Below, piece after piece: positions 27,371-39,928 of a stretch of 64,000 nt of DNA (position 1 is its first letter; every line of letters starts with the position of its first letter). Origin of the DNA: Leptospira gomenensis. GTDB lineage: Bacteria > Spirochaetota > Leptospiria > Leptospirales > Leptospiraceae. The translations under genes and the position numbers were made by a program. The notes below the pieces were generated by a model. The model worked only from the letters and a program-made list of their open reading frames with translations, was not told where the DNA came from and did not search any database. Location of the stretch: NCBI RefSeq assembly GCF_004770155.1, contig NZ_RQFA01000014.1, forward strand, positions 1 to 64,000, read 5' to 3'.

Positions 27371-28117
27371 TTAGGGTTTCTCAACGAGCATTCCGCGCGC
27401 CTTTTTGATATCATAGATATAAAAAGTTGTCTCGGGTAAACTCGACGGGGGGGAAGGTTTCTTTTTTTTCGATTCTTCCTTTTCTTCTTCCAAACTTACG
27501 ATCATAACGAGTTTTTCTTTTCCGGCGGAAGGAAGGATTTTTTCCAACGAATATTTACGCGGCAGAACTCCCGTCAAACTTGCGTTAAACGGATTATAAA
27601 CGAAAACCTGTTTGCGATCCCTCTGATTTAAAAAACCGTCCTTGTTCGTATCCTCCGTCATTCCCACAAGAATCAGATTTTTTCCGGTGTCGATCCCAGC
27701 GTAGAGAACTGCGTCCGTTTCGGATTCTTCCGATGTTTCACCGATTTCGTGTTCGTTTTTAATTCCGGTAAAATAGTCCCAGATATAAACATTACGAAGG
27801 AATAATTTTCTCGGCTTCCCTGTTTCCAAATCGATCACGGTCACATTACGCGCGTGATTTAACGTCTTACGAGAACCCGCCACGGTTTCCCTGGAAAGTT
27901 CGAACGGATAAAAGAGAAATCGATCCCAAAGAATAACGGAATGATTGAGAAGGTCGTTGCTTCGATCGGAAAGAACGATCGGTTCTTCTTTGGAAGAGCC
28001 TGGTTCCACCAATTCTACACCTCGGTCAAGAATGAACCAACTTTTAGATAAGGTGAAAACGAGGATCCCGACTACGATGATTCCGAACACATACACGCCG
28101 AGCCGGAACTTTTCCAT
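27371..28117 (-). CDS. Hypothetical membrane-anchored beta-rich protein
   Basis: The 248-residue product has one N-terminal membrane segment (about 6-24), then a periplasmic beta-rich domain with phrases that recall propeller blades (VTVIDLETGKPRKLFL, KNLILVGMTEDTNKDGFLNQ, VFVYNPFNASL). NKDGFLNQRD resembles a calcium-binding DxDxDG-type loop. A Lys/Pro-rich linker lies near residue 215. No known family is recognised. It sits 47 bases beyond the CBM48-like gene and could be its operon partner. Confidence 0.65.
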   Translation of the reverse strand: MEKFRLGVYVFGIIVVGILVFTLSKSWFILDRGVELVEPGSSKEEPIVLSDRSNDLLNHSVILWDRFLFYPFELSRETVAGSRKTLNHARNVTVIDLETGKPRKLFLRNVYIWDYFTGIKNEHEIGETSEESETDAVLYAGIDTGKNLILVGMTEDTNKDGFLNQRDRKQVFVYNPFNASLTGVLPRKYSLEKILPSAGKEKLVMIVSLEEEKEESKKKKPSPPSSLPETTFYIYDIKKARGMLVEKP

Positions 28118-28164
28118 GAGTAGAAAAACGTCGGGGAAAAATCCAGGTCAATGAAAAAAAGAAC

Positions 28165-29040
28165 CTATTTCGATTCCAAAGCGTAAGAACGTTCCGGAAC
28201 GGAGAGAAAGGAGGATATCTCTCCCACTTCTTCCCGCAATCTCGTGTTTTGGTTGAACATATCCAAAACGGTTTTTCCGTCTTTGACGAAATTGTAAAGA
28301 TAGGTTCCGGGTTTCATCTTTTTGATTAGCGTGAACGTTCCGTTCGATTCCCGTTTGAGGATATCCTCTTCTGGATCCCAGTGATTGAAGTCCCCGATCA
28401 AAGAGATCATTTCCGCATCGGGAGCGTAGATACGAAATTCCACGGTTCTAAATTCCAATTCTTCGTAGGGAGAATCCTCCAAAATCCTTGCAGTCGCGTG
28501 TTTATCCGGACCGGAAGGAACGGCGATCAATCTCGAAATGAGGGATCCGTCCCCGTCTTCCGCAGAATCGGAGTTAGACGGATCGTGGGTAAACAGACCG
28601 TCCACCCGGAACTTGTATTCGAAAATTTTTAAATCCTCCCGAATCGAGTCCCTACTTTCCGGATTGAATACGGTATAAAAAACTCCGTGGTCGTTCTTTT
28701 TCAGAGGAATACATCTCCAAAGCGAAAAATTTCCGCAAACGGCGACTTCCTCGTTTTCAATACCTTCAAAGGTGAACAGGATTCCCCGGTTCAAGAGTTT
28801 TCCAGTCTCCAACGAAAGAGAGGAATCGATATAACGAATGTAGCGGGGAGGAACGGCGCGTTTGAGTTTTTCCATCTGCCAATAATAGTAAATTTTCTCT
28901 TTTTCCACGGGCTCCAGAAAATCCTCGTAGTCTTCCGACGAAAAAGAACCGATCCAATCTCCCGCGTCGTCCGCTCCGACGGCGACGGTGATCGTTAGTA
29001 GGAGAGCGAATAATACTTTTGTTTTGGGAATCGATTTCAT
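28165..29040 (-). CDS. Exported protein with two glycogen-binding-like (CBM48/E-set) domains
   Basis: The start is placed at ATG 29040 because it gives a clean signal peptide (KTKVLFALLLTITVAVGA); a start at 29076 would add 12 residues. The 291-residue product has two repeats typical of early-set/CBM48 domains: VAVCGNFSLWRCIPLKK near 100 and MISLIGDFNHWDPEEDIL near 220, each followed by a YKF/YLYNF strand. This fold binds alpha-glucan or proteins. No catalytic domain is attached, so it is a stand-alone exported binding protein of unknown ligand. Confidence 0.72.
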   Translation of the reverse strand: MKSIPKTKVLFALLLTITVAVGADDAGDWIGSFSSEDYEDFLEPVEKEKIYYYWQMEKLKRAVPPRYIRYIDSSLSLETGKLLNRGILFTFEGIENEEVAVCGNFSLWRCIPLKKNDHGVFYTVFNPESRDSIREDLKIFEYKFRVDGLFTHDPSNSDSAEDGDGSLISRLIAVPSGPDKHATARILEDSPYEELEFRTVEFRIYAPDAEMISLIGDFNHWDPEEDILKRESNGTFTLIKKMKPGTYLYNFVKDGKTVLDMFNQNTRLREEVGEISSFLSVPERSYALESK

Positions 29041-29157
29041 TCTGAATAAAGATTCGATCCGTTTTTGAAAAAGCATAAGGTAATTCTAAAAAGAATACTC
29101 GGAAAGGAATCGGGCCGTGGTAAAATCGGACATAAGACGAGGACTTTATGGAAACGA

Positions 29158-29208
29158 GGGAGTTCCCACACAACTTTGTCGGTCCAAGGAAAACGGGAGA
29201 GTTCCCCC
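29158..29208 (+). repeat. Dispersed GAGTTCCC repeat, single copy
   Basis: GGGAGTTCCCACA is followed by ACTTTGTCGGTCCAA (to 29189), then a second GAGAGTTCCCCC at 29197-29208. The order and wording match the linker of the 42-bp array at 25.9 kb and the 58-bp array at 50.4 kb. It lies about 85 bases before the large TPR gene. Confidence 0.75.
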
Positions 29209-29293
29209 ACCTCCTTCGTTTCCGGGAAAAAACCGCCCCGTTTTTTTCGGAAGGGAATTCGAAAGAGTTCCGATATAATGTAGCAAGGAAATC

Positions 29294-32974
<3,681 letters not shown>

Positions 32975-33090
32975 TCTTCACGACGAAAACAACTTCCTAC
33001 AACGGGGGTCGCCCGGTTTTCTCCACAAAACGGGTGTTCGTCGAATCGTAATCCCGGAACGGATTTCCGGAACGTTCCTTTCCTATAAAA

Positions 33091-33630
33091 TTAAAGATTA
33101 AGAATATTCAGTTTCGCTTGTGTATCCAGCTTTTCCCGAAGCGATCGAAGCGACTGTTGGAGTCTGTTTTTTTCCCCCGTGGAAAGAAGTTGGTTGGTCG
33201 TTTTTTCGCGCGAGGAAAAGCTAAGGGTGATCTCCTTGGCGTTTTGGATCTTATCGGCGACGTCGATCGGAAGTAAGGAAGAAATACGCATCGATTCCGA
33301 GTAATCCGTCCCCACCTTTCTCAGATTGAACCAGGTCCCGTCCAGGCGCAACGAAACGCCGATCGGAAAACTCACCTCGAAGGAACTCAGGAAATATTCC
33401 AGATAAAGGATTTTTTCCCCGTTCGTGTTCTTATAAATTCCGCGAAAGCTGAGCGATTTTGGGTCGCCCGCGGAACACCAAACGTGGAATCCGGGACAAA
33501 GCGGCTCGGTGCTAAAAAGCACCTGCTCCAAAGCCGGTTCCGGAACCTGACGAACGTCCGCGGAAGAACACGCAAAAAAACAAAACACCGACGTCGAAAT
33601 AAAAAATGAGGATAAGAGCGAATGTTTCAA
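33091..33630 (-). CDS. Hypothetical lipoprotein
   Basis: The 179-residue product has a lipoprotein signal peptide with cysteine near residue 21 (FCFFACSS). The mature part is beta-rich in the middle (ILYLEYFLSSFEVSFPIGVSLRLDG) and ends with a helical Gln/Leu-rich tail. Two more cysteines (LCPGFHVWC) are close together. No known family is recognised. The ATG is preceded by GGAGG. It is convergent with the large TPR gene. Confidence 0.7.
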   Translation of the reverse strand: MKHSLLSSFFISTSVFCFFACSSADVRQVPEPALEQVLFSTEPLCPGFHVWCSAGDPKSLSFRGIYKNTNGEKILYLEYFLSSFEVSFPIGVSLRLDGTWFNLRKVGTDYSESMRISSLLPIDVADKIQNAKEITLSFSSREKTTNQLLSTGEKNRLQQSLRSLREKLDTQAKLNILNL

Positions 33631-33769
33631 AAAGAACCTCCGAGGGATTTCCTCCAGTTTTGCAGCGGAGTCCTGATTTGAAAGAAAATTCTAAAATCGC
33701 TCCGAACCGATGTCCGGGAAAAATTCAATTTTCAGGGAACGAGCCTCTGCAAACCTTGGTAACAGAACT

Positions 33770-34993
33770 ATGATATCCTTTCCGAAAGATAAGATCAACG
33801 TACTCCTTTTAGAAAACGTCCATCAGGACGCATACGATCTCTTTAAGAACGACGGATTCAACGTCCGTCTTCTTCCCGCCGCGTTTTCCGAAAGCGAACT
33901 TCTGAGCGAGATCGAAAACGTCCACGTTTTAGGAATCAGAAGTAAAACCAACGTGACCGCGCCCGTTTTGGAAAAGGCGAAACGACTTCTGACGATCGGT
34001 TGTTTTTGTATCGGCACCAACCAAGTGGATTTATCCGGTGCGGAAAAAAAAGGAATCCCGGTGTTCAACGCACCATACTCGAATACCCGTTCGGTAGCGG
34101 AATTGGTAATTTCAGAAATCATCCTACTTGCCCGAAGAATTCCGGATCATATCCGAAACACACATTCCGGAATCTGGAATAAAATATCCAAAAACTGTTT
34201 CGAAGTCCGCGGAAAAACCCTCGGAATCGTAGGATACGGACATATCGGAAGTCAGGTTTCGGTTCTCGCGGAAGCGATGGGACTCAAAGTGATCTACTAC
34301 GACGTGCAGACCGTGCTTCCTCTGGGAAACGCGACTCCGGTTGCGAGTTACGAGGAACTTCTCCGCAAAGCGGATTTTATCAGCTTTCACGTCCCCGAAA
34401 CTCCGGAGACGATGAATCTTTACGGACAAAAGGAAATTCAAATCACAAAAAAAGGCGCGTATGTGATCAATCTTTCCCGGGGAAAAGTCGTGGATCTGGA
34501 AGCGCTGGCAGCCGCCATCCGCGCGGGTCAGATCGCGGGCGCGGGAGTGGACGTGTTTCCCGAAGAACCCGAATCCAACAACGATCCTTTTTTGACTCCG
34601 ATGCAAAACCTGCCTAACGTGATTTTGACCCCGCATATCGGAGGAAGCACGGAAGAAGCCCAAAGGAACATCGGCTCGGAAGTTGCTTCGAAGTTGATCA
34701 AGTTCGTCAACAACGGCTCGACCACGTTTTCGGTGAATTTTCCGAATTTGGAAATCACTCCTCTTCCGAACGGCCAGTATCGAATCTTAAACGTTCATAA
34801 AAATCAACCCGGATTTTTGAAGGACATCAACTCTATGGTTTCGGAAATCGGAGCGAATATCAGTTCGCAACACTTGGGAACCAGCGCGGAAATCGGATAT
34901 CTTTCCATGGTCATCGACAAATCCGTGGGAGACGAACTCAAAGAAAAGATCGAAAAACACCCCTTTTCGATCAAAACCAGGATTCTTTATTGA
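33770..34993 (+). CDS. serA: D-3-phosphoglycerate dehydrogenase
   Basis: SerA oxidises 3-phosphoglycerate in the first step of serine synthesis. From the ATG at 33770 the product has 407 residues, close to the E. coli-type enzyme. Visible are the NAD-binding GIVGYGHIGSQVS near residue 150, catalytic Arg in INLSRGKVVDLEAL, Glu in DVFPEEPE, and His in TPHIGGSTEEAQ near 285. A C-terminal ACT domain (about 335-407) suggests serine feedback control. An ATG 60 bases upstream would only add a short unconserved extension. Confidence 0.93.
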   Translation: MISFPKDKINVLLLENVHQDAYDLFKNDGFNVRLLPAAFSESELLSEIENVHVLGIRSKTNVTAPVLEKAKRLLTIGCFCIGTNQVDLSGAEKKGIPVFNAPYSNTRSVAELVISEIILLARRIPDHIRNTHSGIWNKISKNCFEVRGKTLGIVGYGHIGSQVSVLAEAMGLKVIYYDVQTVLPLGNATPVASYEELLRKADFISFHVPETPETMNLYGQKEIQITKKGAYVINLSRGKVVDLEALAAAIRAGQIAGAGVDVFPEEPESNNDPFLTPMQNLPNVILTPHIGGSTEEAQRNIGSEVASKLIKFVNNGSTTFSVNFPNLEITPLPNGQYRILNVHKNQPGFLKDINSMVSEIGANISSQHLGTSAEIGYLSMVIDKSVGDELKEKIEKHPFSIKTRILY

Positions 34994-35022
34994 ACGAATT
35001 GCCGTTTGCGGCGGCAATTCGT
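34994..35022 (+). terminator. Hairpin directly after serA
   Basis: ACGAATTGCCG (34994-35004) pairs perfectly with 35012-35022 across a seven-base loop, starting at the base after the stop codon. No T-run follows. It may end or protect the serA message. Confidence 0.6.
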
Positions 35023-35128
35023 AGAAGGATTCACATGATGAAATCCTAATATAAAAAACGTTCCCTTCGGAAATAAATTTTCTGAATTTTACTTGCTTTT
35101 AGAGGCCCGTATTCCGTATTATTGTGCC

Positions 35129-35434
35129 ATGCACTATAGCCGAATTCCGAATACAATCACAGTCTATTTTAGCGAACTGGCCGATCAGAGCCTTCGGCTG
35201 GCGGAAAATATTCTGAAAGGTCTGCTTCATAGAACCGATTCCCCTGTGGAACCCGGAACCGTCCTCGAATTGAAACTCGGAACGATCAGTCTTTCCGGGG
35301 CGATTCAGATCCCGGTCAAGGTGATTCGCTGTGAAAAAATTTCCGGATCGGAGTATGATCTTTATCTCAATTACACGGAAAAAGACTTCAACAAAGTGCA
35401 GGAAATCGAAGATCTGATCCGCGATCTTTCTTAA
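35129..35434 (+). CDS. Small PilZ-like protein
   Basis: From ATG 35129 the product has 101 residues. A beta-rich pattern (GTVLELKLGT, ISLSGAIQIPVKVIRCEKI, YDLYLNYTEKD) resembles PilZ domains, which bind cyclic di-GMP, but the RXXXR signature expected before the domain is not obvious, so ligand binding is uncertain. An earlier ATG (35093) would add 12 residues that overlap a possible promoter (TTGCTT, then TATTAT). The gene stands alone. Confidence 0.6.
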   Translation: MHYSRIPNTITVYFSELADQSLRLAENILKGLLHRTDSPVEPGTVLELKLGTISLSGAIQIPVKVIRCEKISGSEYDLYLNYTEKDFNKVQEIEDLIRDLS

Positions 35435-35656
35435 AACAAAGACGATCGCTCCGTAAAGAATCTCCGTCTTGACTCTGGAGATTTTTTCGCGCAAGCAAGA
35501 AACGTTCGAATCGATTCGAATCCGCAGAAAAGGTTTTTTGCTCTTCTCTATTTTGTTCCGAGAAAACGTTCCTCGATCTTTGATCGGAAACCACTTTCCT
35601 CCGCCTTCTTCTCTTTTTACTTTTTAAGAATACGGCGGGGGATCTCGAAACGGATT

Positions 35657-35872
35657 TTATGCTACGAAAAATTCCGCACGACTTATGTTCGCCAGTTCTA
35701 CGGCGCTGGAAAGATTTTTCGAAGGGAAATAAACGATTTGTTCGCCGACGAGTTTTCGATTACGATCCAGTTCCACGCGAGAGCCGTCTTTGAGATGAAG
35801 AACGATATCGATCCCCCGATAGTTGATATACCTTTCCAACTGACTCTTAAACTTTGCACCCTGTTCTTGCAT
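35657..35872 (-). CDS. Small hypothetical protein, possibly Sm-like fold
   Basis: The 71-residue product (start MQEQGAKFKSQLERYIN) has a helix followed by a run of short strands (GIDIVLHLKDGSRVELD, EQIVYFPSKN, AVELANISRAEFF). A helix then five strands is the layout of Sm/Hfq-like RNA-binding proteins, but key Hfq motifs are not evident, so this is only a structural guess. The ATG is followed by sensible codons and preceded by AAGGAAGTTTCC. No neighbours are coupled to it. Confidence 0.6.
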   Translation of the reverse strand: MQEQGAKFKSQLERYINYRGIDIVLHLKDGSRVELDRNRKLVGEQIVYFPSKNLSSAVELANISRAEFFVA

Positions 35873-36053
35873 GGAAACTTCCTTAAAAATTGTTGAAAGG
35901 ATGTTCTAGAAGTACGGACAAAAGTACAAGTATTTTTTTTCAAAGAGACAGAATTTTCTTACTGGGACGTTTCCGAACGGAATCGGAAATCCTTTCGGGA
36001 TCGTTTTGCGGAAAACATACGACTCGATCTTACGAGCAAGAACGAAAGCGAAC

Positions 36054-37412
36054 TTATTTCGAAGACGGAGTAATGGTTTCCTGTTCCGTCCAAGTCATTC
36101 CTCCGTCGATCGAAACATACCGTTTCAAAAGATGATCCGAAGGATTCGTAAACAAGTGAAGTTTTTCCGTGCCGCTATCGGTGACGAACGTTCCGAATAC
36201 GGAGGTATAAACCGGAAGTAAGGGATCGGTAAACGTCGCCGATGGAAGAGGCATCGAAGTCAAATCGATCCCTGTCCAGTTCACTCCTTGATCGACCGAT
36301 CGAAAGAGATACGGAACGTGTAGTTCTACGGAGTCCCTACTCGATATAAAAGAAACGAACGAAGCCGAAGTGGAGTGAAACGAACGAACCGAATTGATAA
36401 AATCGGAAGGAAGAATTCCCGGAGCGGAAAGGGTTTGCTGGTTTCCGTTGATTCCCAACGTTAAGGAACCGAAAGAGGTCAAATCTCCGATTCCCGTCGT
36501 GATTCGTACCGTATCCGTTGCGTTTTCCACAAAATAAGATTCTCCAAAATCCGGTTTTACGACTAAGTTCTGGAAACTCGGATATTGATCGAACGGAGGC
36601 GCTCCGAAATTCGCGGTGGTAAGATCCACCGTGGCCTGAGTAAACGCGGCGGCGGTTCCGTCGGATCCGAAAAAAGTGATGTCGCCTCCTCCCGTTCCAT
36701 CGTAACACCACGCAATTCCGGGACCGACTTGGGCGAACTTTGTACAAGAGGTAGGACTGCTCATCACCCCTCCGATCAAAACCGGGGAGGAAAAATCTCC
36801 GGATCTTCCGTAACAAACGACCGATCCTCCGTTGACCGGAGCTTCACAACTGACTGCGTTTTCTACCGCGCCCCCGGCGGTGAGCGGTGCGTAACTATGG
36901 ATTGCGTTTCCGGGAGAAACAGGATCCACTTTGATGAAATTCATACTGCTTCCGGAAGTAGGCAAAGAAGAACCGGACCAGAAATAGTGTTCGGCCGTTG
37001 CGCTATCCAACGTGTATAAATTCACCTGGAAAAGGAAGGAATAGACATGGGTTGTGTTCGAAGGTACGTATCCGTATCCGACCAATCGTACGTATTGCTC
37101 TCCGATCATGGGAACGTTCGTGGGTATGATTTCCGTGGAAGTTTCGTTCGCAATGATGAGATCGATTCGATTGCTCGAATCTCCCAAGGATCCGAACGAT
37201 CTTCTCGCGAACGAGACGTAGGTGTTCGCATTCGCCTGGTTGAATCCGGCCAGATCGCCGGTGGATAAAAAGCCGGAATAGCCGTCGATGAAGTTGCTCC
37301 CCAAAAGGGACATCACAAGACTGAACGGATTCTTAGGATCGAAGAGATTTTCCTGAAAGCGAAAACACTGGAGTTGGATCAGAACCAATAATAAAACAGC
37401 TTTCGTTTTCAT
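36054..37412 (-). CDS. Asp-box (BNR-like) lipoprotein, copy 1
   Basis: The 452-residue product has a short lipoprotein signal peptide (cysteine near residue 16, IQLQC) followed by FRFQENLFDPKNPFSL, also seen in the next gene. The body is Gly/Ser/Thr-rich and beta-rich. Two Asp-box motifs (SXDXGXXW type) near the C-terminus, SVDQGVNW and SIDGGMTW, point to a beta-propeller fold as in sialidase-like proteins; catalytic residues of sialidases are not seen. It is a tandem paralogue of the gene at 37509. Confidence 0.78.
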   Translation of the reverse strand: MKTKAVLLLVLIQLQCFRFQENLFDPKNPFSLVMSLLGSNFIDGYSGFLSTGDLAGFNQANANTYVSFARRSFGSLGDSSNRIDLIIANETSTEIIPTNVPMIGEQYVRLVGYGYVPSNTTHVYSFLFQVNLYTLDSATAEHYFWSGSSLPTSGSSMNFIKVDPVSPGNAIHSYAPLTAGGAVENAVSCEAPVNGGSVVCYGRSGDFSSPVLIGGVMSSPTSCTKFAQVGPGIAWCYDGTGGGDITFFGSDGTAAAFTQATVDLTTANFGAPPFDQYPSFQNLVVKPDFGESYFVENATDTVRITTGIGDLTSFGSLTLGINGNQQTLSAPGILPSDFINSVRSFHSTSASFVSFISSRDSVELHVPYLFRSVDQGVNWTGIDLTSMPLPSATFTDPLLPVYTSVFGTFVTDSGTEKLHLFTNPSDHLLKRYVSIDGGMTWTEQETITPSSK

Positions 37413-37508
37413 CGAACGCTCCCGTCGTATCCAATTCTATGATTCCGTTTTTATGCGGGATCCTTCTCCCATTTATAACCCATTTTTGAGGAACGATCCA
37501 TATCTTTT

Positions 37509-38864
37509 TTATTGGGAAAGAGGTATATCCTGCAAAAGAGTCCAAGTCGCTCCCGCATCGGTACTGACATACCGAGACAAGGTGGTCGGCAATTCGTCGT
37601 TTCTTAAAAACGTATGGATCCGATCCGAAACCGCGTCGAAAGCTACGAAGGTTTCATAAATTTGCATATACTGAGCGCTCCAATCGCCTAACGTAGTGCT
37701 TGTCGGAAACGGCAACGTAGCAAAACTCACCAAAGAATACGTAGCTCCTCCGTCGTTGGTTCGCACTACGTACGGCACCGGATTGAGACCGTCCATATGA
37801 AGAAACCCGATGAATTCGCCGAACCCGCAACCGCTGGTGGAACAGAGATAATTTACGTCGCTGAAAACCGGACTCGTCAAAGCGTTCGGAATTCCGATAC
37901 TTCCGTTTCCGTCAAAACCTCCGATCGGTCCCGCATACGAAGCAGCCGTCGCGTTCGTCAGATAATTGATCCGTATAGAATCCGTCAGCAAAGACGTATC
38001 GATAAAAACTCCCAGCCCTCCGAAGTAATAGGGAATCGTGAACATCGCATTGGTCGCCGCAACGAACGTAGGTCCTTGTGCATAACCGATCGGAAGGGTT
38101 CCTGCGAACGATAGCGTGCCCGACAACGCCGTCCCGTCAAAGATCGCGGTCGGCACGCTGTAGGGAGCACTCACCAAACTTTCGTAACAAACGAGATCGC
38201 CGATGGTATTCAGAAAGGCTTGTGTACAAGTCGTAGAAGTTCCTACGGGCGTCAAAGTTGCGGGAGGAGGAAAGGTGGAAGTAGTAAAACATCCCGCCGG
38301 ACCGAAAGCAGGAGTACTTTCGCACCAAAAAAAGGAAGGCCCCGGGACGCTGCCCGCAAAATAGAACTGATGGATCTTATTTCCGGGTCCTTGGGGGAAA
38401 ACCTCCGTAAACGTAAGACTGTCCCCTCCCACAGGAAGTACGACATCGGTCCAGTAAAAGTACCGATACGTACCGATCCCGCTCTGCACGGAAAAAAGCA
38501 TATAAAACCCGGTCGAATGCGGGCCGAGTCCGATCAATTCCACTGCTCCAACATCTCCGCCCGGAATGTTTGTCGGAATTACGTCCGTACTCGTATCGTA
38601 GGCAAAAATAATATCGATTCGATTCCCCGGATTCGCGGCACCGAAGTAGCGGGTGATATAGGTAATGCTGATCCCCGGAGTGATTTCGCGAAATCTTTGC
38701 GCCGCGGAACCGAAAAACTGGTATCCCGGCTTTAAAGAAGACGCATCCGTAAATAAACTCCGCAAAAGACTGAACGGCGCCGTCGGATCCAGGGAATTTT
38801 CCTGAAATCGGTAACAGTTCCCCGAAAGAAGAAGAATGATAAAAAAGAAAATGATTCGTTTCAT
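37509..38864 (-). CDS. Asp-box (BNR-like) lipoprotein, copy 2
   Basis: The start at ATG 38864 is chosen for its ribosome binding site (AAGGA) and signal peptide (IIFFFIILLLSGNC). The 451-residue product shares YRFQENSLDPTAPFSLL, segments such as TDVIPTNIPGGD and GNKIHQFYF, and two Asp-box motifs (TNDGGATY, STDAGATW) with its neighbour. It is probably a surface or periplasmic beta-propeller protein. The pair arose by tandem duplication and has diverged strongly. Confidence 0.8.
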   Translation of the reverse strand: MKRIIFFFIILLLSGNCYRFQENSLDPTAPFSLLRSLFTDASSLKPGYQFFGSAAQRFREITPGISITYITRYFGAANPGNRIDIIFAYDTSTDVIPTNIPGGDVGAVELIGLGPHSTGFYMLFSVQSGIGTYRYFYWTDVVLPVGGDSLTFTEVFPQGPGNKIHQFYFAGSVPGPSFFWCESTPAFGPAGCFTTSTFPPPATLTPVGTSTTCTQAFLNTIGDLVCYESLVSAPYSVPTAIFDGTALSGTLSFAGTLPIGYAQGPTFVAATNAMFTIPYYFGGLGVFIDTSLLTDSIRINYLTNATAASYAGPIGGFDGNGSIGIPNALTSPVFSDVNYLCSTSGCGFGEFIGFLHMDGLNPVPYVVRTNDGGATYSLVSFATLPFPTSTTLGDWSAQYMQIYETFVAFDAVSDRIHTFLRNDELPTTLSRYVSTDAGATWTLLQDIPLSQ

Positions 38865-38874
38865 TACGGATTCC

Positions 38875-39720
38875 TTAAAAAAACCAATTGTATCTGGCTT
38901 CGGCTCTCCAGCCGAATGGCGAAGAAGAATACGAAGCGGCGGAGTTTGTCTGCGTTCCTTCCCGATAGGAATCCAACTGTAGACCTCTTTTGAGAATTTC
39001 TCCTTGCGGAGAAAGAACCGTTTCTTCCTGCTCCCAAGCGACACCCGTAAAATAAGAATGTGTGAGTTGAATCAGATAAATCAAAACGGTTCCCGTCGCC
39101 GCAGTTTGATAATCTTGAATCGCCTTTTTATAAGCAGCGCGTTTTTCACTCACATACCATTCCCCGAAGACCAAATTTCCTCCGAATTGCGCGAGTAACG
39201 TCGATTGATCGTAATCCGATTTTTTCTGCTGAATTTGATTCGCGCTCATTGCTGTAAAAACTACGCCGCCCCAAAATAAGGAACCGTAGACGATCGAAGT
39301 CTTTTTCCGTTCCGCCTTCCAATGCCCCCAACCCGGTAAAACGGCGGATCTCCAAACCAGACCCCAGCGACTCCTGGCTCCACCGGTTTTTACCGGTTCG
39401 GGAACCACCGCCTGCTCTTCGATTTTCTTTTGTTCGTCGGTGGTCTTTGCTTCTTGGAGTTTGCGTTCCTCTTCCTGACGAATCCGTTTGGCTTCCTCTT
39501 CGTTGACGTCCTTATAAATCACCTTCAAAATCGACTTTTTGGAAAACGTTTTCACCGAACCGTCTTCCGCTCGAACGGTGATGGCCTTTTCATTTTGTCC
39601 GGTCACGTCCCCTTTGAGAGAGGTTCCGTTTTTTAAAAGAATGGTCTGCACACCCCAAACGGATTGTGTCGTCAGAATCAGCAAAAACGGAAAAACAAAT
39701 AAGAGTCCTATCTTCTTCAA
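38875..39720 (-). CDS. LA_0442/LA_0875-type N-terminal domain protein, DUF5683-like
   Basis: A TTG start at 39720 is preferred: GGAG lies six bases upstream and the product begins with a clean signal peptide (KKIGLLFVFPFLLILTT). Longer forms add basic residues without a ribosome binding site. The 281-residue product has a leptospiral N-terminal domain (ILLKNGTSLKGDVTG, KAITVRAEDGSVKTF), a Glu/Lys coiled coil (about 70-110), and a DUF5683-like membrane part (SAVLPGWGHWKAERKKTSIVYGSLF). The last residues (FGWRAEARYNWFF) end in an aromatic, as in outer-membrane strands. Function is unknown. Confidence 0.72.
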   Translation of the reverse strand: MKKIGLLFVFPFLLILTTQSVWGVQTILLKNGTSLKGDVTGQNEKAITVRAEDGSVKTFSKKSILKVIYKDVNEEEAKRIRQEEERKLQEAKTTDEQKKIEEQAVVPEPVKTGGARSRWGLVWRSAVLPGWGHWKAERKKTSIVYGSLFWGGVVFTAMSANQIQQKKSDYDQSTLLAQFGGNLVFGEWYVSEKRAAYKKAIQDYQTAATGTVLIYLIQLTHSYFTGVAWEQEETVLSPQGEILKRGLQLDSYREGTQTNSAASYSSSPFGWRAEARYNWFF

Positions 39721-39928
39721 AAAAATCTCCGTACGCACATTGAAACGAAGAAAAACCGAAAGAGACGGCTTTATTTCGCATTCTATTTTACGTACGAGAT
39801 AGTAACCGGCTCTAAGTCTCTCTATCAATAACTTTTTATCGGAGTAAAAATATATTTCCTCTTATCTATAAGATGCCCGTTCGAATATAAAGTGCGAGAA
39901 ATTCGAACGATTCGCTCGGAAACGGGGA

